Shown: positions 54,466 through 63,906, counted from the first letter of the stretch. The stretch is 64,000 nt of DNA from Rothia nasisuis (GCF_928381405.1 NZ_CAKMSB010000006.1:62001-126000), one strand, 5' to 3'. Translations and numbers: made by a program. The notes: generated by a model not told the origin, from the sequence alone.

Positions 54466-57083
54466 CTGCCGAGCCCCGGCCCCTCCTGGCATTCGGGCCA
54501 CCAAAGGTTGTAAGCCGACCGAAACAAAAGCCACGCGATTTGCCACGATTGTCCAAACCAACCAGCGGCAGGCAGGGTGCACGCCTGACACCGCAGTTTG
54601 GCGAACTGCGCTCGGCGTTCGATGCCGAGCGCGCACGTCTCTCGCCTGACACGCCGGACGAGGTAGATCCGGCCTTGGTGGTGGTCTTTGATCTCGCCGG
54701 CAGCGTCACGGGTTTCCGCAACGCGATTGACAAAGTCGACGGGCTGGAGTTTTTGTCTGAATTGATCGGGGAGCACTCTGACCCTGACGACGATTTCCAC
54801 ATGGTGGACTCCAAAAGCGGCCGTACGGACAAGCCCGTTCAGCACTCCCTGTACCTGATGCTGTCGAACGCCAAAGCGATTGATCAACTCATCAGCTTGT
54901 TCGAGACTTGGCAAACAGACCCGACAACAAAATTTGCTCATGGCCTCGGCAGGTTCAAGACAGCGTTCGAACAGCTCACCTCAATCAGACGCTGGGGGCC
55001 AGAGGATCGCATCCGAGAGACCGGCCTTCGCAAACAGTGGCAAGAGACCCTCGACCTCGTCGGCCAGTCCGTGAGCGCTGTGAAGGTTGAAATCGAGCTG
55101 TGGTACCGCTCCGATGCTAGACAGCGCATCACCGCGCAAGCGCACGTCGAGCAAGTCATCGCCGACAGTGGCGGACGTGTGCTCGATTGCTCTCAGATTG
55201 GGGAGATCAGCTACCACGCCATGCTGGCTGAGTTGCCGATACAACAGGTTCATTCGCTGACGACCGACGGTGCCGAGTCGATCCAGTTGTTGGCCACAGA
55301 CGAAATCATGTTTGTCAGCCCGTTCACCCCTATGAACGTCGCACCGCCGACCACGGAAACAAGTATTCAGTTCGACCTGGCACCCCGAGGAGATGCTCCT
55401 TCTGAGTTGCCTAGGGTCGCCTTGCTGGATGGGTTGCCGTTCGTTAACCATGATGCCCTCGCAGGTCGACTGGTAGTCGACGATCCTGATGATCTTGGCG
55501 AGGATTACCCGCTGGCCTCTCGTTACCACGGTACGGCAATGGCGTCCTTGATCATTCATGGAGATCTCGCCACACGCAGTGAACCGATCGACCGCCCCCT
55601 ATACGTACGACCAATCATGCGACCCCACGAGTTCATGTCAGAACACGAGCAGACCCTGCCAGACAGACTGTTCCCCGACCTGCTACACCGTGCAGTCAAA
55701 CGAATTGTCGAAGGTGATGCCGGCCGCGACCCTGCCGCACCCAGCGTGCGTATCATCAACCTCTCCATCGGCTCCAAAGCACGGGCGCTCGTGAGCAGGA
55801 TGAGCCCCGTTGGCCGACTAATCGACTGGCTAGCTCACTCCTACAACCTGCTGTTCATCGTCAGCGCCGGTAACCACCTCGGCCCGATCGAGATTCCTGT
55901 TGCCGCGGCCAACGACCCCGAATCCGCTCGATCCGCTGCAATCCGAACCATCCACGACAGTGCACTGTTGCGTGGCATCTTGCCTCCAGGGGATGCTCTC
56001 AACGCACTCACCATCGGAGCGACCCACACCGACGGATTCGGCGATATCGACGTACCGGACACCGCCTGGGATATTACGCACCCGAATGGACCTGCCCACT
56101 ACGGCGCAACGGGACCCGGTGTCGATCGATCGGTCAAGCCCGACCTAAACCACACCGGTGGCAGAGCGCTCTACACCCGCCCTGTCATTCCATCAGATCG
56201 ACCAGAAACCGTGGCCGTGGAACTGGCTCAGACCGCAACCACTGGTCCGGGGCTCCAGGTAGCTACACCTGGGCGAGCTGGCGCAACCAACTACACCGTC
56301 TTCACGGTTGGCACGAGCAATGCGACGGCATTGGTGACCCGCGAGGCCAGCCGACTCTTCGACGTCCTTGAAGCTGGCTCCGACGATTCAGAAGACGCGC
56401 CGCTGCCAGATCCTCAATATCATCCTCTACTAGTGAGAGCCCTCCTTGCCCATGCGACAAGCTGGGGCGATTGGGAATCGCAATTGCGCCGCGAACTCAA
56501 TCTGAGCAAGCAGGAAGCTCGTCGACGCCTGACCGCTCTCCTGGGCTATGGGCGCCTCGATACAGATCGACTCGGCGCTGGTGCCGTGAACAGGGCCGTG
56601 CTAGTCAGCGGAGAGCTGATTACCCGCGATCAGCGCCACACCTATGAGCTACCCCTCCCGCCTTCGCTTCGGGCACGCGCAGAATGGCACCGTCTCACTA
56701 TCACCCTGGCGTACATGGCCCCAACTGTCAGTCGGCTCAACCGTTACCGACATGCGAAGGTGTACTTCGCCACCCCGGACACGACACTCGCAGCCGGTGA
56801 GCGCATTGATGCGGAGCACAACTCGGTCAGGCGAGGGAGCCTCCAACACGAGATCGTCCAAGGCAGCCGCGCCATGGTGTTCGGCGACGATGACACGTTC
56901 CCGATCCACGTTGAATGCATGGACGACGCCCAACACCTTGGTGCTGGTAAGACGGTGCGATACGCACTCGTAGTCTCCATCGAGACAGCAGAGCAGACCT
57001 CGTCCACGATCCACGACGAAGTACGGGCAAAACTCCGCCAGCGCGTTCATGCTCAATTACGTGGTAATGCGGTACAAATTTAA
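54462..57083 (+). CDS. Large cytosolic S8 (subtilisin-like) peptidase
   Basis: 873 residues without a signal peptide, so it should act in the cytosol. N-terminal ~315 residues are an uncharacterised domain. The S8 domain has a complete triad: Asp323 in VALLDGLPF, His356 in RYHGTAMASL, Ser619 in VGTSNATALV, with oxyanion Asn471 in VSAGNH. Residues about 640-873 form a further C-terminal domain (ELPLPPSLRARAEWHRLTITLAYMAP). Fused sensor-like regions on both sides and the partner ATPase suggest a regulated protease rather than a secreted digestive enzyme. Codon choice by eye uses more CGA/GATC-type combinations than neighbours. Defence or conflict role is inference. Confidence 0.9.
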   Translation: MTAEPRPLLAFGPPKVVSRPKQKPRDLPRLSKPTSGRQGARLTPQFGELRSAFDAERARLSPDTPDEVDPALVVVFDLAGSVTGFRNAIDKVDGLEFLSELIGEHSDPDDDFHMVDSKSGRTDKPVQHSLYLMLSNAKAIDQLISLFETWQTDPTTKFAHGLGRFKTAFEQLTSIRRWGPEDRIRETGLRKQWQETLDLVGQSVSAVKVEIELWYRSDARQRITAQAHVEQVIADSGGRVLDCSQIGEISYHAMLAELPIQQVHSLTTDGAESIQLLATDEIMFVSPFTPMNVAPPTTETSIQFDLAPRGDAPSELPRVALLDGLPFVNHDALAGRLVVDDPDDLGEDYPLASRYHGTAMASLIIHGDLATRSEPIDRPLYVRPIMRPHEFMSEHEQTLPDRLFPDLLHRAVKRIVEGDAGRDPAAPSVRIINLSIGSKARALVSRMSPVGRLIDWLAHSYNLLFIVSAGNHLGPIEIPVAAANDPESARSAAIRTIHDSALLRGILPPGDALNALTIGATHTDGFGDIDVPDTAWDITHPNGPAHYGATGPGVDRSVKPDLNHTGGRALYTRPVIPSDRPETVAVELAQTATTGPGLQVATPGRAGATNYTVFTVGTSNATALVTREASRLFDVLEAGSDDSEDAPLPDPQYHPLLVRALLAHATSWGDWESQLRRELNLSKQEARRRLTALLGYGRLDTDRLGAGAVNRAVLVSGELITRDQRHTYELPLPPSLRARAEWHRLTITLAYMAPTVSRLNRYRHAKVYFATPDTTLAAGERIDAEHNSVRRGSLQHEIVQGSRAMVFGDDDTFPIHVECMDDAQHLGAGKTVRYALVVSIETAEQTSSTIHDEVRAKLRQRVHAQLRGNAVQI

Positions 57084-57245
57084 AAGCGATTTCAAGGTTT
57101 TCCTAGCTACAAGATACTAATCGCTGAAAATATCGAAGATGCTTTTCAAGAACATAGTTGAGATATATCATCAAAAATTTCTTTGCTAGGGAACTTTGAC
57201 TCGCAGTGAGGTAATAACGAAAAACAGAAGCACTAGAGTTAAACC

Positions 57246-58175
57246 ATGCCTCACACTTCGCAACCTACGACCCTAGAAGCTGAGACGGCAGAGCCGCTCA
57301 GTACTGACGAGCTCGCCCGGCTCGAGATCCGCACAGTTCCTGCCAGCAGGGCACGAGCGTCCGCCCGTAAAAGAGCCCGCACCGTTGCCCGCGGTGAGAG
57401 TGAAAGCCCCCTGGCGCTGACCCGCCGGGCACGCAAAATTAACCGTATTCTGGGCGAGACCTACCCCTACGCCGTAGCCGAACTCGACTTCGAGAACCCC
57501 TACGAGTTACTGGTTGCCACGGTGCTCTCGGCCCAGACCACCGACGTCCGTGTCAATGCCACCACCCCTGAGCTCTTTGCCCGCTACCCGGACGCCACCG
57601 CCCTGGCTACAGCCCGCGTCGAAGACGTAGAAGACATCGTGAGGCCCCTGGGTTTCTACCGCTCCAAGGCTAAGGCCATTGTGAACCTGGCCTCCCAGCT
57701 GGTAGCGGATTACGGCGGGCAGGTACCAGGAAAGCTTGACGAGCTGGTTAAGCTCCCCGGCGTGGGCCGTAAGACTGCCTTTGTGGTGCTGGGCAATGCC
57801 TTCGGCCAGCCCGGTATCACCGTAGATACCCATTTTGGGCGGCTGGCCCGTAGGCTCGGCTGGACGGAGCAGGAGGACCCGGCCAAGGTCGAGCGCGACG
57901 TCGCTGAACTTTTTGAGCCTAAGAGCTGGACCCCGCTCTCGCACCGCCTGGTTTATCATGGCCGCCGTATCTGTCACGCCCAGAAACCAGCCTGCGGGGC
58001 CTGCCCGATTGCTGACCTCTGCCCCTCTTACGGGGCAGGTGAAACCGATGAGCTGGCCGCCGCAAAGTTACTTAAGTACGAGATGGTGCCAGGGCGGGAA
58101 CGCCTGCACCTGCGTTTTGTGCAGGGTGCAAGCCGCCGCCAGTTGCGGGCGGAGGGGTGGAGCCTCAGTGCCTAG
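57246..58175 (+). CDS. nth: Endonuclease III
   Basis: 309 residues including an N-terminal extension of about 60. Base-excision repair glycosylase/AP lyase: HhH motif LPGVGRKTAFVVLGNAFG with catalytic Lys, catalytic Asp in TVDTHFGR, and the [4Fe-4S] cysteines in CHAQKPACGACPIADLC (C-x6-C-x2-C-x5-C). The ribosome binding site before 57246 is weak, so a later start is possible. The stop overlaps the next gene by 8 bases. Confidence 0.94.
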   Translation: MPHTSQPTTLEAETAEPLSTDELARLEIRTVPASRARASARKRARTVARGESESPLALTRRARKINRILGETYPYAVAELDFENPYELLVATVLSAQTTDVRVNATTPELFARYPDATALATARVEDVEDIVRPLGFYRSKAKAIVNLASQLVADYGGQVPGKLDELVKLPGVGRKTAFVVLGNAFGQPGITVDTHFGRLARRLGWTEQEDPAKVERDVAELFEPKSWTPLSHRLVYHGRRICHAQKPACGACPIADLCPSYGAGETDELAAAKLLKYEMVPGRERLHLRFVQGASRRQLRAEGWSLSA

Positions 58176-58920
58176 TTCTCCCGTATCTCAGACCGACGAG
58201 CACCTGGCGCTGGCGCAGCTACGGGAGCTAGTGAACCGCTCCCCTGAGATTGTTCGCTCGGGTGACGACTCCTGGCCTATTGGTGCCATGGACCCGGCTA
58301 CGGCCAAAGACGCAGCTGTGCTACTGCTGATGGGGGTTCTTGACGATGCCCCAGCCCACCGGGGCGACTGCCCCGCCGTCACCGCTGACCTGGATATTCT
58401 GCTGTTGGTGCGTTCAGATGGCCTACGCCATCATGCTGGTCAACCGGCCCTGCCCGGAGGGCGGATTGATCCTGAGGATAGGGACGAGGCCGCCCGCCGG
58501 GGTATTCCGGTGGAGCAGGTTGCCGCCCTGCGCGAGGCGGTGGAGGAGACGGGGCTGGATGCGGCGGGCGTCCGTCTGCTGGGCCAGCTACCCCCGATTG
58601 ATTTGCCGGTCAGTAACTACCGGGTGACGCCCGTGGTGGGCTGGTGGGACTTGCCCACCCCGGTTGAGGCTGTTGACATCAACGAGTCAACCCTGGTGGT
58701 GCGCGTTCCGGTGGCTGATTTGCTTAACCCGGTTAACCGGTCGGTTATGACCGTCAAACGCGGTCGCAGGGTGCACAGGTCCCCGGCTTTTAGGGTCACC
58801 GGTGACCATGAGCCGTTCACTATCTGGGGCTTTACCGGCAACCTGCTCTCCCGTGTCTTTGAGGAGCTGGGCTGGGACGAGCCTTGGGGGCCCGACCACA
58901 CCCGTAAGCCTGATGCCTAA
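58168..58920 (+). CDS. NUDIX CoA pyrophosphatase-like protein
   Basis: 250 residues from GTG 58168, which has GGAG 8 bases before it; a longer ORF reading back into nth is rejected. The NUDIX box is split: QPALPGGRIDPEDRDEA and ALREAVEETGLDAAGV, resembling CoA pyrophosphatases (NudL/NUDT7 type). In actinobacteria this gene usually follows nth, as here. Probably hydrolyses CoA or its derivatives. Confidence 0.9.
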   Translation: MPSSPVSQTDEHLALAQLRELVNRSPEIVRSGDDSWPIGAMDPATAKDAAVLLLMGVLDDAPAHRGDCPAVTADLDILLLVRSDGLRHHAGQPALPGGRIDPEDRDEAARRGIPVEQVAALREAVEETGLDAAGVRLLGQLPPIDLPVSNYRVTPVVGWWDLPTPVEAVDINESTLVVRVPVADLLNPVNRSVMTVKRGRRVHRSPAFRVTGDHEPFTIWGFTGNLLSRVFEELGWDEPWGPDHTRKPDA

Positions 58921-58954
58921 CTCAGCAAAACCAGCCTGATATGTTATGGAAGAA

Positions 58955-59028
58955 ACTGACTGGCTGAAGCTGGCCCGAATCTCGTGTAACTTGCGAGCCT
59001 GTGAGAAGGTTAGCTGGCAAAGGCGGGC
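58955..59028. repeat. Structured hairpin repeat, copy B
   Basis: Contains CTGACTGGCTG, GCTGGC, CTTGCGAGCC and GTTAGCTGGC in the same order as copy A at 49842, plus a closing GGCCCG/CGGGCC pair. It lies between two convergent genes, where it may terminate both. Confidence 0.65.
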
Positions 59029-59052
59029 CTGCCCACCCACGTCGTCCTCTTC

Positions 59053-60825
59053 TCACTTAGCCCTCGAGTAGTCGTCCGTGGTGACCACGGTGACCGGGAA
59101 CTCAACCTCGGTGGGGCCAAAGATGAGCTCAGCTGCGACCTGAGCGGATTCACGCACAATCTCAGCAGCACGGGCAGCCTCACCGACCGGGCCGTAGAGC
59201 ATAATCTCATCGTGTAGAAAATACACCAGCCGAGTCTGCATGCGGCGGCCAAAACGGCGCTCGGTACGCAGACGCTTACGAATCTGGGCCATCCAGATGA
59301 CAGCCCACTCGGCAGCCGTCCCCTGAATCACGAAGTTGCGGGTGAAGCGGCTATGAGCACGGGCCGCAGAAAGGGCGGCACGCTCGTCAGCGGCTGTCAC
59401 CTGGTTGCGCTGTGCCTCGAACCAGGCATGAGACGGGGCGGGGGAGGTACGGCCCAGGTAGGTGGTCACCTGCCCGCCGCGCAGGCCCACCTCAGCGGCC
59501 CGCTCAGTGAGAGCGATAGCAGCCGGGAACATTTTCTTCAGGTGAGGCATCAGCTGCCCGCCTTCGCCGGTCGTGGCCCCGTACATGGCCCCGAGCAGGG
59601 CAACCTTGGCGTGCGAGCGGTCGTTGAGCACGCTGCCGGTGCGTTCGCCGATTTGGGCGATGCCGAGGTAGAGGTCGGTGCCGCGGCCCGCCACGGCCAT
59701 GGCCCGGTCGCCACTCATCACCGCCAGAATACGCGGCTCAATCTGCGCGGCGTCCGCAACCGTGAGCACCATGCCCTCTTCGGCACGGATGGCGGGGCGC
59801 ACGTCCTTGGGAATCTGCATAGCTCCGCCACCGTGCCCACCCCAGCGGCCGGTGGCGGCGGAGCCGACCTCGTAGGTGGGGTGGAAGCGGTTGTTGTGTA
59901 CCCAGGTGTCGAGCCAGTTCCAGCCGTTGGCGGTGTAGAGGCGGGCCAGGCGTTTGTAGTCGAGCAGGGGGCGTACGAGCTGCCAGCGGGTCTCACGCAG
60001 GTGGGGCACAGCATTGGCCCATTCGGTGAGCTCCCATTTGCGGGTTGAGGTGACTGAATGCCCGGCGGCCTGTAAGGCCTTGAGTACCTCGTGCGGGGAG
60101 TCGGGGTTAAGACCCGGAGCGCCGAGCTCCTCACGGATGCGGGCCGCCAGACGCTCCATCTGGTAGGGGCGGGCGTAGCCCGCAGGACGGGGCCCTAACT
60201 CGTGTTCCAGAATTTTTTCGTGGATAGTGCGGTTCCAGGGCATACCGGCGTGCTTCATCTCAGCGGCAATCAGAGCACCCTGAGACTCGGCGGCCAGAAG
60301 CAACTGTAGGCGTGCGGGAGCCGGTGAAACTGTGACTGCCCTCAGCTGGGCGCGCAACTCGGTGAGCAGGGCGGACGCCGTCGGTTCGGTATCACGAGTA
60401 GATGCACCTGGTTCGGGGCCCGCCAGACCGTCGAAGAGAGAGGCCTGCCCCTCAATTTGCAGGCGGGCGGGCAAAACACCCGGTGGGGGGCCAGGGGCCT
60501 GAGTAAGGTCAACGGTGGGGGTGTACGGTAGCTGGTTTTGGGCTCGACTTGCAGCGGTTTTCAAGATGCGCTGGGCTAGGCGTAAGTCATGGCAGGAGGC
60601 TGGTGAGACCCCAGCTTCAAGGAGCTGGGGCATGACCGTGCGGGCATCTGCCCAAGCCCAGCGAATGGTACGGTGGGGGTTTTGGTTTTCAACGGCGCGG
60701 ACGAAGCTCGGCAACTTTTCACGGTCGAAGACGCGGTGGGTGCCCGAGCCGGTCTCGTTGAGCGTGACGGCCTCCCACCGAGGCAAAGAGCCGGGGGAGG
60801 TAGCGGGGCCGAGCACGATGTACAT
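59053..60825 (-). CDS. Bifunctional 3'-5' exonuclease / family A DNA polymerase-like protein
   Basis: 590 residues, shorter than DNA polymerase I and without the 5'-nuclease domain. Polymerase motifs: A (DAAQIEPRILAVMSGDRAMA), B (RSHAKVALLGAMYGATTGEGG) and C (HDEIMLYGP). The N-terminal ~190 residues correspond to a diverged exonuclease domain. It matches the actinobacterial 'bifunctional 3'-5' exonuclease/DNA polymerase' group, probably in repair. Confidence 0.9.
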   Translation of the reverse strand: MYIVLGPATSPGSLPRWEAVTLNETGSGTHRVFDREKLPSFVRAVENQNPHRTIRWAWADARTVMPQLLEAGVSPASCHDLRLAQRILKTAASRAQNQLPYTPTVDLTQAPGPPPGVLPARLQIEGQASLFDGLAGPEPGASTRDTEPTASALLTELRAQLRAVTVSPAPARLQLLLAAESQGALIAAEMKHAGMPWNRTIHEKILEHELGPRPAGYARPYQMERLAARIREELGAPGLNPDSPHEVLKALQAAGHSVTSTRKWELTEWANAVPHLRETRWQLVRPLLDYKRLARLYTANGWNWLDTWVHNNRFHPTYEVGSAATGRWGGHGGGAMQIPKDVRPAIRAEEGMVLTVADAAQIEPRILAVMSGDRAMAVAGRGTDLYLGIAQIGERTGSVLNDRSHAKVALLGAMYGATTGEGGQLMPHLKKMFPAAIALTERAAEVGLRGGQVTTYLGRTSPAPSHAWFEAQRNQVTAADERAALSAARAHSRFTRNFVIQGTAAEWAVIWMAQIRKRLRTERRFGRRMQTRLVYFLHDEIMLYGPVGEAARAAEIVRESAQVAAELIFGPTEVEFPVTVVTTDDYSRAK

Positions 60826-60936
60826 CTTTCTATTATGCGGGTTGCTCCCTACAGGGGCTAGACAGGGCTAACTTTCAGTGGCGATAATTGGAACAGAGAA
60901 AGCAGATGGGTGAGGGCCTGACCCGAGGACGCGACC

Positions 60937-62268
60937 ATGCCCCACACCGTTGACCCAGCCCAGGTGCCCGACCTCTCAAATGTACCTGTGGGCTCAGACC
61001 CAGACTATGAACTAGCTCATCACATGGTGGTTCGGACTGCCCGTAGCCGCTATTTTGATGTTCCTCTACAAGCGCTCAAGCAGCCACAACCGAGCGCTAA
61101 TCAGCCTAAGGCCAGTGAACCTGAAGGAAGCCAGGCTCAGTCAACTCGGTCTGAGGTTTCTGCACCAGATACGGCTCACCTCAGCCGCAAGAACCCGTCG
61201 CTTCGACTAGAAACCCTTGATTTGGGGCCGCTTCAGCCCCTACTGGCTGAACCGGGAGTGACCGATATTTTTGTCAATGGCCCACAGCAAATCTGGTACG
61301 AGGCAGAGGGTCAGTTACGCCGCTCAGCCCTGACTCTCGCGAACGATGCAGCTGTGCGTGCACTGGCAACGCGCCTGATTTTGGCGGCCGGAGGGCGCCT
61401 AGACGACGCTTACCCCGCAGCCGATGTGCAAGCCGACGGCGGGGTGCGGGTGCATGCGCTACTACCACCGCTGAGCCAGAGCGGCACACTTCTTTCCATC
61501 CGGCTACAGACCGTTGCTCAACCGTCCCTGTGCGACCTGACCCGCTGGGGCATGATGACTCCGGAGCTTGAGACCCTCCTCAGATTTTTGGTGCGGCGCC
61601 GGGCAAACCTGCTCATCAGCGGGGGCACGGGGACGGGTAAGACAACCCTGCTGGGGGCGCTACTCACTGAAGCTGGCCCCGGTGAGCGGCTGGTTCTGGT
61701 GGAAGATATTGCGGAGTTACGCCCCGACCACCCCCATGTAGTGAGTCTGCAGGCCCGCGCCCCCAACGCTGAGGGGCAGGGGGCGGTGAATCTAGCAGAA
61801 CTGATTCGGCAGGCACTGCGAATGCGCCCCACCCGTCTGGCGGTCGGGGAGTGCCGCGGAGCCGAGGTGATGGATATGCTCACCGCCATGAATACCGGCC
61901 ACGCGGGGAGCGGTTCAACCCTGCACGCCAACTCTGCTGACGCGGTACCTGCCCGTCTGTATGCCATGGGAGCCCTGGCCGGGGTGAGCTCTCAAGCGGT
62001 GGCCCTGCAGTCGGCGACCGCCCTGGACTTTATCGTCCACCTGCACCGGCAGGGGGCGCAGCGCCAGGTCGCCGGTGTTTACCGGCTGACGGGCAGGGCT
62101 ACTGAGACAGGAAGCGCCGCTGAGGCTCTGGCCGTTGAACCGGTATGTACTGTAGAGCCGCGCAGACGCGGAAGCTACCTTTTCTGGCACCCCGGGAGCG
62201 AGCCTTTACGTGCTGAACTTGAACAGATTCGTTCCGGTAGTGGCGCACCTGCTGAGGTGAGCCAGTGA
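60937..62268 (+). CDS. tadA: TadA family pilus assembly ATPase
   Basis: 443 residues. Type II/IV secretion ATPase: Walker A GGTGTGKTT at about 229-237, Asp box LVLVEDIAELRPDHPHVV, Walker B region RQALRMRPTRLAVGECRGAEVMDML, and His box GSTLHANS. An N-terminal low-complexity linker of about 55 residues (40-95) precedes the core. It powers the Tad (Flp) pilus, whose membrane proteins follow. GAGGA lies 8 bases before the ATG. Confidence 0.93.
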   Translation: MPHTVDPAQVPDLSNVPVGSDPDYELAHHMVVRTARSRYFDVPLQALKQPQPSANQPKASEPEGSQAQSTRSEVSAPDTAHLSRKNPSLRLETLDLGPLQPLLAEPGVTDIFVNGPQQIWYEAEGQLRRSALTLANDAAVRALATRLILAAGGRLDDAYPAADVQADGGVRVHALLPPLSQSGTLLSIRLQTVAQPSLCDLTRWGMMTPELETLLRFLVRRRANLLISGGTGTGKTTLLGALLTEAGPGERLVLVEDIAELRPDHPHVVSLQARAPNAEGQGAVNLAELIRQALRMRPTRLAVGECRGAEVMDMLTAMNTGHAGSGSTLHANSADAVPARLYAMGALAGVSSQAVALQSATALDFIVHLHRQGAQRQVAGVYRLTGRATETGSAAEALAVEPVCTVEPRRRGSYLFWHPGSEPLRAELEQIRSGSGAPAEVSQ

Positions 62269-62966
62269 GTGTCAAGAGATTATTTCATCGGGAGGCGGCT
62301 CACAGCCCCGAAGAGAAGGAGCTATGGCCGGACGCTATCTGGCGGCTCGCTGCCCTACTGCGGGCGGGGTGTACACCGGCATTCGCCTGCCGGGCGGTAG
62401 CTGATTATCTGACTGACCAGCGTGAGCTGGCCCAGGGGCTGGCTCGGTCGGTGCCCTGGTACGGCAGGTGGGGCCCGGCCTTTAGACAGAAACAGACCCT
62501 GGGGCTGGCACTTGAGCAGATGCAGCACCTCTTTGAACAGTGTGCCGATGACGCAGAACGGGGCCTGCTGCTGGCGCAAACATGCCGTCGCCTCAGCACT
62601 CAGCCCCTACGAGAACCGGTCGCTACTGGCCTGGTTGCGTTGGAGGCCTGCTGGCATATCGCACAGAGTAGCGGCGCTTCGGTCGCCGGGGTGTTTGAGA
62701 ACCTGGCGGCCTATCTGGAAACAGAAATCGATGTGGGCGCTCAACGCGAGACCGCCCTGAGTGGACCCCGCGCGACCGGGCGCATCCTTTCCTGGCTGCC
62801 GCTCTTGGGTCTGGGGCTGGGCATACTTATGGGAACTGATCCGCTGGGCGTACTGTTCGGGTCAGTAGGAGGTGCGGCGCTGGCCCTTGTAGGGGTGGCA
62901 CTTGCCTGGGGTGGTCACCGCTGGACGGCCCGTCTCATTGCCCGTGCAGAACGAGGGGAGCTGTGA
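62265..62966 (+). CDS. tadB: TadB-like membrane protein (type II secretion F family)
   Basis: 233 residues. Cytosolic part with FACRAVADYL and LVALEACWHIAQSSGASVAGVFENLAAYLE, the GspF-type helical domain, followed by two hydrophobic helices at the C-terminus (ILSWLPLLGLGLGILM, GSVGGAALALVGVALAW). GTG start overlaps the tadA stop as GTGA. Forms the platform with TadC. Confidence 0.88.
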   Translation: MSVKRLFHREAAHSPEEKELWPDAIWRLAALLRAGCTPAFACRAVADYLTDQRELAQGLARSVPWYGRWGPAFRQKQTLGLALEQMQHLFEQCADDAERGLLLAQTCRRLSTQPLREPVATGLVALEACWHIAQSSGASVAGVFENLAAYLETEIDVGAQRETALSGPRATGRILSWLPLLGLGLGILMGTDPLGVLFGSVGGAALALVGVALAWGGHRWTARLIARAERGEL

Positions 62967-63547
62967 TGGGTCTTCTTCTTACCATGAGCTGTCTTTGCCT
63001 GCTGGGTGCACTCGGGCTACTGGTGTTCACACGGGTACGAGCACGTGCCGCCGCAGGTCAGAAAAGAGAAGAACGAGTTGCCTGCCCCCACAGCCGCCCC
63101 CGCACTGAGCCTTCACACCTGTCGCTTGCCCCTGCCCTCTACCTGGAGCTGGCTGCCACCATGCTCGACACCGGCTTGTCAGTTCCCGCTACCTTACAAC
63201 GCCTAGGCCAGCTGGAAGCAGGCCGCTATGAGAGTTTTCTCGATGGGGTAGTATCTGCCCTCTTCACCGGTGCCAGCTGGAAGCAGGCCTGGGGTCATGC
63301 CGTACCAGAAGAACTGACGGAGTTGCGTGACACCCTAGGCCTAACCTTGAGCACCGGCGCTCCCAGCGCCCAGCTGGTACGAGCGTTGGCGGCCCGTGAG
63401 CGGCGGCACCGGCAACGGATTCACGAGAAGGCCGCTGCCCGACTCGCAGTGAAACTGGTAGTGCCCCTGGGGGCCTGCTCACTGCCGTCCTTTATCTGCC
63501 TGGGGGTTGTGCCGGTTCTGATCGCCCTCCTGCCAGCCATTTTCTGA
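62966..63547 (+). CDS. tadC: TadC-like membrane protein (type II secretion F family)
   Basis: 193 residues from ATG 62966 (a GTG 3 bases earlier is equally possible; GAGGGGAG precedes both). One N-terminal helix, a cytosolic GspF-like domain (YLELAATMLDTGLSVPATLQRL), and a C-terminal hydrophobic end (PLGACSLPSFICLGVVPVLIALL). Overlaps tadB by one base. Confidence 0.88.
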   Translation: MGLLLTMSCLCLLGALGLLVFTRVRARAAAGQKREERVACPHSRPRTEPSHLSLAPALYLELAATMLDTGLSVPATLQRLGQLEAGRYESFLDGVVSALFTGASWKQAWGHAVPEELTELRDTLGLTLSTGAPSAQLVRALAARERRHRQRIHEKAAARLAVKLVVPLGACSLPSFICLGVVPVLIALLPAIF

Positions 63548-63906
63548 CCCCGGGCGGAGCCAGAACGCTGGTTATCCACAGGGTGCACCGTAAGGGTGCA
63601 CGTTACGTCATAGAAGCGTCATCACTGCACCGATGAGGGTCACGGTGGCGCATAAAACCGCAGAAGCCGGGGCCTGAAAGCAGACACAACTATCCACAGC
63701 CCGCACCGCCCCTTTACCACAGTCGAGACAATATACCAGGCTAGGAGAACCTCATCAGAGCTACCGTGCTTTCTCAAGAAATAACCTTTTACCCCTTACC
63801 CATCGGTCTCTGAAAGGTAACCGCCCGGGCCCCAAGGCGCCCGGTTCAGCTAGGAGCCCCGTCAATCTAGGTTCTGGGGCTCAACAACCTCAAAGGAGAG
63901 AACATC
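63548..63906. other. Intergenic region before the pilin-like gene
   Basis: 359 bases without a gene. Holds an exact DnaA-type box TTATCCACA (63572-63580) and a one-mismatch CTATCCACA (63690-63698). GTGCAC occurs twice near 63583-63602. Probably contains a separate promoter for the pilin-like gene. Confidence 0.5.

Noticed and set aside
53186-57245. Prophage or integrative element around the AAA+/S8 pair
   Set aside because: No integrase, transposase, tRNA target or phage structural gene is seen; only a small two-gene island is supported.
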